Source: CAYSAQ01 sp964429235 (GTDB taxonomy: Bacteria; Margulisbacteria; Riflemargulisbacteria; GWF2-35-9; DYQY01). Taken from it: a stretch of 5,699 nucleotides of DNA. Both the position numbers and the translations under genes were made by a program. The stretch is taken from NCBI GenBank assembly GCA_964429235.1, contig CAYSAQ010000025.1, positions 1 through 5,699 on the forward strand, written 5' to 3'. This document shows positions 1 to 5,699 of this stretch, one piece after another; position 1 is the first letter of the stretch; each line of letters starts with the position of its first letter. Below the pieces are notes generated by a model, which had not been told where the DNA came from, searched no databases, and worked only from the letters and a program-made list of their open reading frames with translations.

Positions 1-216
1 AGATTAGGTGAGATAAAGAATATTGAGTCTTTAGAAGTATTTCATAATGGACATCAAATATATATGGATAACGATTATTCTGGGTTGGATTTTGTAAAAG
101 ATATTATTATTCCTAATGGCTCAAGTATCGATGAACTAACATTGGAAATTGTATATACTGATGGAACCACAGATACCAAGACAGTTTATCCAATTACTAT
201 TGATGCTACTACAAAT
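1..216 (+). other. Possible Ig-like / beta-sandwich domain at the visible N-terminus
   Basis: Residues 1-72 alternate short hydrophobic strands with polar turns. These include SLEVFHNG, an NGSSIDELTLEIVYTDG stretch and a closing strand ending VYPITIDA, after which the sequence becomes helical. The short-strand pattern with NG and DG turns resembles Ig-like modules found in large bacterial surface proteins. It is too short and too cut off at its 5' side to assign to a family, so this is a fold guess from pattern only. Confidence 0.35.
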
Positions 217-3200
217 CAATCCAATGTAAAGCTATTGGAAGTTCTTAATGATATGAGTGGTGAACTGGACAATAGTCTTAGAGTATACGGACTCAATTAT
301 GGTGAAGAGTTAGATGACTATAGACAATATATTGCTGAGCTTGGAAAAATGTATATTAGTGCTAAGGTGTTGGCTCAAAAGAGTGGAAGGAATCTGTCTA
401 TCACAGCAGCTGATATTGTAGATTCTTATGCTACAGCACTTATCGCGCAAGAGTTTTCTGATATTACATTGCCTGACAATGTTATGAGTAACGTTTGGAC
501 AAAGGTTTGGGTAATAAATAATAGAGATAAGCTAGGGTTGTTTGATAATAGTATTATCAAGTTGATGATGGCTTCATCGATTGATTTGAATCAGGCTACA
601 ACAGAGGTAACCAAACAAGGTGAACGATATCAAATAATGATTGGTGGTGAAGGTTTTACCCATGGAGCAGATTGTGGTAATACGGCTGCTTATGGTAAGG
701 CCAATGTCATTGGTGTTATGGACACTTTTACAGGGCAGATATTAAGAACTCCAAAAGAAACAATAGCTTTTACAAAGGATGTTAAGTGGATATCGGATAT
801 TAATCAGCTTAGGGAAAAACAACGAGATAGCGCAGTTGAAGCAGGTCAACATGCCTTATCGTTGAAGAGTTTTTATGCATGTAAGATGGGCGAAAATGCT
901 TTAGCTGAGAATTGTATGAATTTTGATGTTCAGACAGATAAGAGTTGGCGAGATGTTGTTGCAGATTCAGAAGTTGCGGTGGCTTCGTTTGCAGAGGTTC
1001 AAGAGAATAGAAAACAGTTTGTTGGTAACTTAATGCGAAATGTTACTGGTAATAATCTATTAGGAGATGCCGAGGCAAAAGCACTTTATGCCAAATTCCT
1101 AACAGCTTTTGAAGACTATTTGCCACGTGATAGCGAAGAGCTTTCTATCGCTTATCCAGCTTCACCTCAGAATTATATTCATAAAGCTAACGAACCAAAA
1201 GGCTTCTACCTGTCCAAAGAGGCTGTGCTTATTTTACAAAACATGAAGAACTCAGGGGTAGACGTGCAGTCAACTATTAACAACTTAACGGATACTACAA
1301 AAGCTGAACTTCAAGCACATATCAACTCTAATACTTTAGATAAGGTTAAATCACTTAGGATTCTTTCTGAAAATATTTCACTAGTAGATGCTCCATTAGT
1401 TCTAGAGGTAGGGAGTTTGTATTCTGAAATTGTTAAGAATGTTATAAATGATCTTTTTGAGTCTAATTTATCTACAGCGGAGTCTATAGATGTTTTATAT
1501 AGCATCCAGTTGAAATACCCAAATATAGTCTCTGCTGAAGAGAGAGGGAGTGTTGGAGTAGCTACATTTGCTGTGCTTAGTTATCTCAAGGTAATTAATA
1601 ACAAGAGCTTGATGAGTAAGTTTAGAACATTGAATGATTTGCCAGAGCAAGTATCGCTATCTTCTCAAAGCTTTATAGATGAGGTTTTAGAAACAGAGAA
1701 ACAGGGTACTGCTTTTGAATTCATGAAAGTCACTAATGATGGAATGATGTTGGTAACTTTTTCACCAAGTGGAGCTGTGACATCTGATACATATAAAGAT
1801 GGTGTAGTAAGAACAAAGACAATGAATTCTATTTCATCAGGAGCAGCGGCAAGCTTTACAGATGATGAATTCCAAGTAAAAACAGATTCTGAAGTAAATA
1901 TAGGTGCAATAAATAGCTTTTCTCCAATATACCCTATGTCAGGTGCTTATGCTGAATATGCTGACTGGAGTCTTATTGGAAATATCATTACCAGTGTAAT
2001 AATTTCTACAATTATTGGAGATATCGCAGGTGCTGCTGCAAATATGGCTGGAGTGAGTGATTTATATTCTATGTATAGGTCTGTTCAGACAGGATATGAT
2101 GTTGTGAAAGCAGGTGTTACAGGTGAGATTCATGCTTTAGCTAGAAATATTGTAGGTAATATTATTCCAGATGATTTGTTGAATATGGCAGAGGATATGG
2201 TTAATACCTATCAGCAGTTTGAGAACCAATATAATCAAATTAAGGCAGATATCGATCAATATATACAGAACGGATCCATTCAACAACTAATTGACGTTAA
2301 AGATGAAGTAGAAGCTACTTTGCAGACTACTCAAGCAAATTTAGAGCAGCTTAAACAAGATGTGATAAATGGTGCAGGTGATTTTGTTGGGTTTGATGAA
2401 GAACAAAAAATGAAAGCAATGGAGTCTGTTTCAGCTCTAGAAAGACAAGTTGCGTTAACTAGATATAAGTTGGAACAAAAGCTTAAGAATGTAGAGAATA
2501 GCATTCCGGAAGTTGATTTTGGAGGTGGGATAGATATAGGTCTTTCTACAATAGACCCATATGCTGGGATGATCTCAAAACTTGAATCTAGGCAGTATGA
2601 AGATCAGTTAATAATAGGGTTTGATGCAATGAATATAATGGATCAAATACAAGGCGAAGGGAACATCTTTGTAAAAGTTGGAGATCAGTTAGTAGCTACT
2701 GAAATTACGCATAACTATCAAGCAGGCCAGAACTTTTTAACAGTAGATGTTGATGCATTAATAGCTAGCTTGGCTGATGAAGGAATAACTCTTACAGATG
2801 GTCAAACTATAGAGATATTTGGTAAAGAAGTGACTGTCAGTACTAGTTATAATCAGGCTGATTTGAGTGATGAACTGCAGGAGTATGAAGTTCTTCAGTT
2901 AATTGGAGCAATAGATAGAGATATGAACCGTAACTATTATGATTTTGAGAATCCTTTAACAGGAGTTGATTACAACGTGGTAACTGGTGATGTCATGGTA
3001 CTTGTTATGCCAAAGAATGGAGCCATTTATGGAACTAAGGATGATATGTATGCATATATGATACTAGAAGATCTTTCAGGGAATAATTCACTGCATAAAG
3101 TGAAGATTGGTGATCTGTCACAAAATCCATATGCTGCAACAAAAGAGTTAACTATATGGGAAACATTGATGCATCAAAAGATTAGTACTTATGAGTTAAA

Positions 3201-4932
3201 GAATGGTTTAAAAGTAAAAGGGCTTTCTGAGCAACGTAAACGTGTTTCTGTGCTTGGAACTGATTTTAATATAATTCCTGTTTCGCAGAATAATCCACTG
3301 GTTATGTCTAATAAGGCTGATATTTCAGTTAAGTGGAAAGGTGATTATGTTGATATTTCAATAACGAAGGAGCTTGATAAGGCCACTTATCCATATTTGA
3401 TAGTAGGAGGTATTGTTGTTCCTATAGATGCTTCTGAGTTTAAAAGGATGTATCCAAATCAAGATCAGTTAGGTATAGATTGTCGTACGGATTGGTTCAC
3501 AAGTATAGCCAACTACGAACTTTCTTTAAGTAGTTTGGAGAAATTCCTATTATCAATAGATCCGCAAATGGATGTGAGGTCATATGATCTTACAGTCTTT
3601 TCAATTGAAAGACCTCTTTTGGAATCAGAGGGGAGTGCTTCATTATTAGGGGCACAGCTTAATGATACAAACAGTGTGAGTATAGTTGCTGGTAATATTT
3701 ATGATCAGCAAGGTAAGTTTGGTTTGAGTTATGAGGAGTTTTGGGATGAGGTAGCAAAAGATGAAGAAACGAGTCTGCTTGAACTGAATTATAAAGAAAA
3801 GCGGGCATTGTATGCTGGAATGTATGCTTATACGGCTCTCAGAACTTATGAAACTATTTATGATTCTAAAAAAAGTTCTCTTCCTGCGGAAGAGTCTGAA
3901 GAGTTTGCAACAAGAGCGTCTGTGAATGCTATGGTTGCTTGGGCATATTTGTTAGATGTTGTTAGAAAAGAAGACTATAGAAAATTTGATACATATTTAG
4001 ATGAGTTAACAAAGATTGATTATGTAACTCTTGGTTACAATAAAGCTATGCCATTAAATGCTGAAAGATTCTTTAGAAGTATTATGGAGATAACAGATAA
4101 GAATCTAGAAAATGCGTTGGATATTGCAGAGTTAGAAGTGTATAAATTCGATGGAAAAGAAGATGAGATAACCGTAGTAGTTCATGGCATAGGGATGCCA
4201 TATATTACAATCCCTGAAGATAATAATAGTTCATGGGTTGATGATGTGAAAACGTCTTTTTGTAACAGAAAAGAAGAAGTAAAACCATTTGTTTGGAATT
4301 CGGATGTTGATAATGTTCCAGACGGACCAGTAGCTTCTTTAGAATATTATTTAAGAAACAGCAACCTAGAACTATGGAAAACCCCTGAAGAAGATCCAGT
4401 AATACAATTATTTGAGCAATTAAAACAATTAAAGACAGACTATCCGAGTAAGAAGATAAATATTATCGGCCATAGTTTAGGAAGCTTGATAACTTACAGG
4501 TTGTTGAAAGGAATTGAGAATCGAGATTATGAAAAAAAATATGGAATAGATTCTTTAAGTTACTTTAATATTAATAATGTAATTTTAGCTGGTTCTCCTG
4601 TTGCAGCTTTCGAGGATTCTTCAACAGTTGGATTTAATGATAAAAATGTGGATTTAATTAATGTTTGGAGTATAAAAGATGAGTTTTATTTAGCATCAAG
4701 CGCTTTGTGTCTTGCAAATAAAATACCAATGCCAAAAACTATAGATGTGGTAAACGCTATTCTAAGTATTAGTCTTTTCTCTATATACGGTGGTGATATT
4801 AGTAGTCAAATAATGGGTCCAATAAATAGTGCAAATATTGACAATATACCGATTGGAAGCAAACATGTAAATATGTTATTTGATGAGAATTATATGCAAG
4901 AAATTAGGCAGATTTACGAGGAGCAAAATTAG
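1..4932 (+). CDS. Very large multidomain protein with C-terminal alpha/beta-hydrolase (lipase-like) domain; 5' partial
   Basis: The frame is open from base 1 to the TAG at 4930-4932 (1643 residues in the window). The first ATG, at 64, has no convincing Shine-Dalgarno sequence, and the 21 codons before it continue the same beta-strand-like pattern, so the gene very probably starts upstream. Only the C-terminus is recognisable: residues about 1388-1643 form an alpha/beta-hydrolase with an HG oxyanion-type motif (H1395-G1396), the nucleophile elbow GHSLG (1490-1494, Ser1492), and likely Asp1560 and His1622. Before it come a beta-rich start, a long mostly helical region, a hydrophobic Gly/Ala-rich segment (657-684), a coiled coil (725-835), a beta-rich region (860-1235) and a helical linker (1241-1380). 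The protein has only six cysteines (225, 294, 305, 1161, 1421, 1570). The enzyme probably cleaves an ester, perhaps a lipid; substrate and location are unknown. Export is plausible from the architecture, but the N-terminus that would show it is missing. The hydrolase call is strong; the rest is description only. Confidence 0.93.
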   Translation, partial: RLGEIKNIESLEVFHNGHQIYMDNDYSGLDFVKDIIIPNGSSIDELTLEIVYTDGTTDTKTVYPITIDATTNQSNVKLLEVLNDMSGELDNSLRVYGLNYGEELDDYRQYIAELGKMYISAKVLAQKSGRNLSITAADIVDSYATALIAQEFSDITLPDNVMSNVWTKVWVINNRDKLGLFDNSIIKLMMASSIDLNQATTEVTKQGERYQIMIGGEGFTHGADCGNTAAYGKANVIGVMDTFTGQILRTPKETIAFTKDVKWISDINQLREKQRDSAVEAGQHALSLKSFYACKMGENALAENCMNFDVQTDKSWRDVVADSEVAVASFAEVQENRKQFVGNLMRNVTGNNLLGDAEAKALYAKFLTAFEDYLPRDSEELSIAYPASPQNYIHKANEPKGFYLSKEAVLILQNMKNSGVDVQSTINNLTDTTKAELQAHINSNTLDKVKSLRILSENISLVDAPLVLEVGSLYSEIVKNVINDLFESNLSTAESIDVLYSIQLKYPNIVSAEERGSVGVATFAVLSYLKVINNKSLMSKFRTLNDLPEQVSLSSQSFIDEVLETEKQGTAFEFMKVTNDGMMLVTFSPSGAVTSDTYKDGVVRTKTMNSISSGAAASFTDDEFQVKTDSEVNIGAINSFSPIYPMSGAYAEYADWSLIGNIITSVIISTIIGDIAGAAANMAGVSDLYSMYRSVQTGYDVVKAGVTGEIHALARNIVGNIIPDDLLNMAEDMVNTYQQFENQYNQIKADIDQYIQNGSIQQLIDVKDEVEATLQTTQANLEQLKQDVINGAGDFVGFDEEQKMKAMESVSALERQVALTRYKLEQKLKNVENSIPEVDFGGGIDIGLSTIDPYAGMISKLESRQYEDQLIIGFDAMNIMDQIQGEGNIFVKVGDQLVATEITHNYQAGQNFLTVDVDALIASLADEGITLTDGQTIEIFGKEVTVSTSYNQADLSDELQEYEVLQLIGAIDRDMNRNYYDFENPLTGVDYNVVTGDVMVLVMPKNGAIYGTKDDMYAYMILEDLSGNNSLHKVKIGDLSQNPYAATKELTIWETLMHQKISTYELKNGLKVKGLSEQRKRVSVLGTDFNIIPVSQNNPLVMSNKADISVKWKGDYVDISITKELDKATYPYLIVGGIVVPIDASEFKRMYPNQDQLGIDCRTDWFTSIANYELSLSSLEKFLLSIDPQMDVRSYDLTVFSIERPLLESEGSASLLGAQLNDTNSVSIVAGNIYDQQGKFGLSYEEFWDEVAKDEETSLLELNYKEKRALYAGMYAYTALRTYETIYDSKKSSLPAEESEEFATRASVNAMVAWAYLLDVVRKEDYRKFDTYLDELTKIDYVTLGYNKAMPLNAERFFRSIMEITDKNLENALDIAELEVYKFDGKEDEITVVVHGIGMPYITIPEDNNSSWVDDVKTSFCNRKEEVKPFVWNSDVDNVPDGPVASLEYYLRNSNLELWKTPEEDPVIQLFEQLKQLKTDYPSKKINIIGHSLGSLITYRLLKGIENRDYEKKYGIDSLSYFNINNVILAGSPVAAFEDSSTVGFNDKNVDLINVWSIKDEFYLASSALCLANKIPMPKTIDVVNAILSISLFSIYGGDISSQIMGPINSANIDNIPIGSKHVNMLFDENYMQEIRQIYEEQN
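1972..2052 (+). other. Hydrophobic Gly/Ala-rich segment, possible membrane-inserting helix
   Basis: Residues about 658-684 form the only long hydrophobic run in the first 1380 residues. It reads LIGNIITSVIISTIIG (658-673), then one acidic residue (D674), then a small-residue tail rich in Ala and Gly up to about 684. The length suits a membrane span or hairpin, and the Gly/Ala/Ser content resembles packed or inserting helices more than a plain anchor. It lies mid-protein and directly before the coiled coil. It could instead be a buried helix of a soluble domain. Confidence 0.5.
2173..2505 (+). other. Predicted coiled-coil region
   Basis: Residues about 725-835 are strongly helical, with few Gly and no Pro between 724 and 835. 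They are rich in Gln, Glu, Lys and Asp with regularly spaced Leu, Ile and Val, for example LEQLKQDV at 781-788 and LERQVALTRYKLEQKLKNVE at 813-832. Breaks around NGS (757-759) and a GAGDFVGF loop (791-798) suggest two or three helices folding as a bundle or hairpin rather than one continuous rod. It ends at a Gly-rich turn (841-843) before the beta-rich region. Confidence 0.6.
2578..3705 (+). other. Unassigned beta-rich region of the large protein
   Basis: Residues about 860-1235 hold many short alternating-hydrophobic strands separated by NG, DG and GD turns, for example GNIFVKVGDQLVATEI near 886-901 and DYVDISITKEL near 1115-1125. This suggests two or more beta-sandwich or beta-barrel modules between the coiled coil and the hydrolase. 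No motif I can name is present and no clear tandem repeat is visible by eye. It holds one cysteine, Cys1161. Confidence 0.4.
4474..4490 (+). repeat. 17-bp direct repeat, copy 1 (covers the catalytic serine codon)
   Basis: AGTTTAGGAAGCTTGAT occurs here exactly as at 5024-5040. In this copy it is read as Ser-Leu-Gly-Ser-Leu, beginning with the codon of the likely nucleophile Ser1492. The flanking bases differ (T before and A after here; G before and T after in copy 2). Confidence 0.9.
4918..4923 (+). promoter_or_regulatory. Shine-Dalgarno sequence for the downstream gene
   Basis: GAGGAG lies inside the last codons of the large gene, nine bases before the ATG at 4933. It is a strong match to the 16S anti-SD and fixes the start of the second gene. 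Because it is embedded in the upstream coding sequence and the stop and start codons abut, translation of the second gene is probably coupled to termination on the first. Confidence 0.8.
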
Positions 4933-5699
4933 ATGAAAAGATTATGGGCATTATTAATAGGAATGGTGTTGTTTGGTGCGGTATTGTTTTATTGGGCAGG
5001 ATCAGATCAGCGAAAAATACCTGAGTTTAGGAAGCTTGATTCAATTGAGAAGCAAGTGGCATATACAGGAAGATTAGTTACTGCACTTAATCTAGGATAC
5101 AACGGACCAAGAAAAGAAGTGGATCAATTAGAGGATGCAGTAATAAATTCAACCGAGTATATGCTAAGAGCATTTCATGATGAATTAGAAGAAAGACCTA
5201 CCTTGCATGTGCGAGTTTTACAGGACCTTGCATATCAGTATGGAGTATATAAACAAAATTATGATAAGGGAGAAGGTTATAGGCAGAAGTATGAAAGTGT
5301 ATTAGCGAATAATAGAGAATCATTTATTACTGAAGATTATAAAAGAATTAAATTAGGGGCTCTTATGGGAAGGGCATCTATGTATTTTCATAAGAAAGAA
5401 TATGAAAAAGTTGTAGAAGCGAATTTAAAGATAATAGAGTTGTTCCCATATAGCTTTTCGAGCATTACAAATAAGAATTTATGGATAGCTGCTTATAATA
5501 GTATTTGGAGGATGTATAACGATAGGATAGGAGATTATGATAAAGCATTATATTATGCCAAGAAAGCAGCTGTAGATCCTAGGAATTTACCAAAAGATAG
5601 GATAGGTTTGCTAGGTGGTTATGAGGTTTCTTATGAACAGAAATTGGCTAATGATGCCGAAAATAATCAGATTGATTCTATGCATAAAATACAGTCAAC
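4933..5699 (+). CDS. Membrane-anchored or secreted TPR-like helical repeat protein; 3' partial
   Basis: The ATG directly follows the TAG of the large gene, in the same frame, with GAGGAG nine bases upstream. The frame stays open to the window end (255 full codons). The N-terminus MKR plus a hydrophobic stretch (residues 4-22) is a signal peptide or signal anchor; there is no cysteine nearby, so it is not a lipoprotein. The rest is helical. Two TPR-like units can be read: about 141-172, with Gly, Ala, Tyr and a final Pro at consensus-like places, and about 182-218, ending in a similar AxxxDP pattern. A weaker one may lie near 98-128. TPR domains bind proteins, so a role as partner, assembly factor or protector of the large hydrolase protein is plausible from gene order alone. 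I do not recognise the family, and no catalytic motif is visible. Confidence 0.88.
   Translation, partial: MKRLWALLIGMVLFGAVLFYWAGSDQRKIPEFRKLDSIEKQVAYTGRLVTALNLGYNGPRKEVDQLEDAVINSTEYMLRAFHDELEERPTLHVRVLQDLAYQYGVYKQNYDKGEGYRQKYESVLANNRESFITEDYKRIKLGALMGRASMYFHKKEYEKVVEANLKIIELFPYSFSSITNKNLWIAAYNSIWRMYNDRIGDYDKALYYAKKAAVDPRNLPKDRIGLLGGYEVSYEQKLANDAENNQIDSMHKIQS
4942..4998 (+). other. N-terminal signal peptide or signal-anchor helix
   Basis: After the positively charged MKR, residues 4-22 (LWALLIGMVLFGAVLFYWA) are uninterrupted hydrophobic, followed by polar GSDQRK. With the Lys-Arg before it, the expected topology is N-in with the TPR part outside the cytoplasm. The AGS at the end could allow signal peptidase cleavage, but the aromatic residues just before it favour retention as an anchor. 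Confidence 0.7.
5024..5040 (+). repeat. 17-bp direct repeat, copy 2 (in the TPR gene)
   Basis: This is an exact copy of 4474-4490, 550 bases downstream, but read in a different codon phase, as Glu-Phe-Arg-Lys-Leu-Asp, so protein similarity does not explain it. It lies shortly after the signal-anchor coding part of the second gene. Confidence 0.9.
5353..5586 (+). other. Two TPR-like helical repeats
   Basis: Residues about 141-172 (starting LGALMGRASMYF, ending LKIIELFP) and about 182-218 (starting NLWIAAYNSIW, ending AKKAAVDP) each form a helix-turn-helix of roughly 32-37 residues. Large and small residues are spaced as in tetratricopeptide repeats, with a terminal Pro. Both contain the (E/D)Y-(E/D)K-(V/A) second-helix start seen in many TPRs: EYEKVVE and DYDKALY. 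The repeats are degenerate, so exact limits are approximate. Confidence 0.65.

Larger units (their letters stand above)
4162..4929 (+). other. Alpha/beta-hydrolase (lipase/esterase-like) catalytic domain
   Basis: Strand-then-motif ITVVVHGIG (1390-1398) is the usual first core strand and oxyanion-hole HG of lipases. Strand KKINIIGHSLG (1484-1494) gives the GxSxG nucleophile elbow, with Ser1492 at bases 4474-4476. NNVILAGSPV is the next core strand with the GSP turn typical of lipases. NVWSIKDEF places Asp1560 (4678-4680) and GSKHVNM places His1622 (4864-4866), giving the canonical Ser-Asp-His order. The pattern resembles DUF676/PGAP1-type and related lipases, though I cannot choose a family. 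A hydrophobic stretch near 1583-1596 could be a lid or membrane-contact element. All catalytic parts look intact, so activity is expected. Confidence 0.88.

Noticed and set aside
1311..1505. 64-residue reverse-strand open frame
   Set aside because: It lies wholly inside the large coding sequence on the opposite strand. It has no recognisable motif, and the forward frame is clearly the coding one.
2604..3470. Recurrent GATCAGTTA words (at about 2604, 2684 and 3463) as possible regulatory or recombination repeats
   Set aside because: They are short, irregularly spaced and in the same codon phase encoding Asp-Gln-Leu, so codon and residue preference explains them.
4741..4800. Hydrophobic stretch near residues 1583-1596 as a transmembrane helix
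   Set aside because: It sits inside the hydrolase fold between the likely catalytic Asp1560 and His1622, is short, and ends in a Gly-Gly-Asp turn. A core or lid helix is more likely.
4930..4932. In-frame TAG read as a sequencing error, nonsense mutation or recoded amber codon, making both genes one protein
   Set aside because: The TAG is followed at once by ATG, a positively charged hydrophobic signal sequence and preceded by a well-spaced GAGGAG. These mark a genuine new gene start. No other in-frame TAG is present to suggest recoding.
4900..4960. Terminator or promoter between the two genes
   Set aside because: There is no intergenic sequence, and I see no GC-rich hairpin with a T-run around the junction.
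4933..5050. Second gene as a lipoprotein
   Set aside because: No cysteine occurs after the hydrophobic segment, so there is no lipobox.

Overview
The window holds two same-strand (+) genes, both cut by the window edges, with no intergenic space. Base composition is AT-rich (sampled lines count to roughly 30-42% G+C, mostly mid-30s). AGA and ATA codons are common, and there is a clear Shine-Dalgarno sequence before the second gene. This fits an AT-rich bacterium, but nothing here fixes the phylum. I see no rRNA, tRNA, transposase, CRISPR array, phage gene or other marker. Residue numbers below for the first gene count from its first codon in the window (codon 1 at base 1), because the true N-terminus is not present.

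Bases 1-4932 are one very long open frame, at least 1643 residues, open at its 5' end. In order it shows: a beta-rich, possibly Ig-like start (about residues 1-72); a long mixed, mostly helical region holding three of the protein's six cysteines (about 74-555); a beta-rich stretch (about 570-640); a Gly/Ala-rich hydrophobic segment (about 657-684); a glutamine-rich predicted coiled coil (about 725-835); a long beta-rich region (about 860-1235); a helical linker (about 1241-1380); and a C-terminal alpha/beta-hydrolase (lipase/esterase-like) domain with a readable Ser-Asp-His triad. Only the hydrolase is recognisable. The remaining 1380 or so residues match no family I can name.

Bases 4933-5699 begin a second gene whose ATG directly follows the TAG stop of the first, in the same frame, with a GAGGAG ribosome binding site inside the 3' end of the first gene. 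It encodes a protein with an N-terminal signal peptide or membrane anchor and helical TPR-like repeats outside it, and it runs off the window after 255 codons.

The two genes are almost certainly co-transcribed and probably translationally coupled. A reasonable but unproven reading is a large envelope-associated or exported protein with a C-terminal lipid- or ester-cleaving enzyme, plus a membrane-tethered TPR partner that could be an assembly factor, adaptor or protective (immunity-like) protein.
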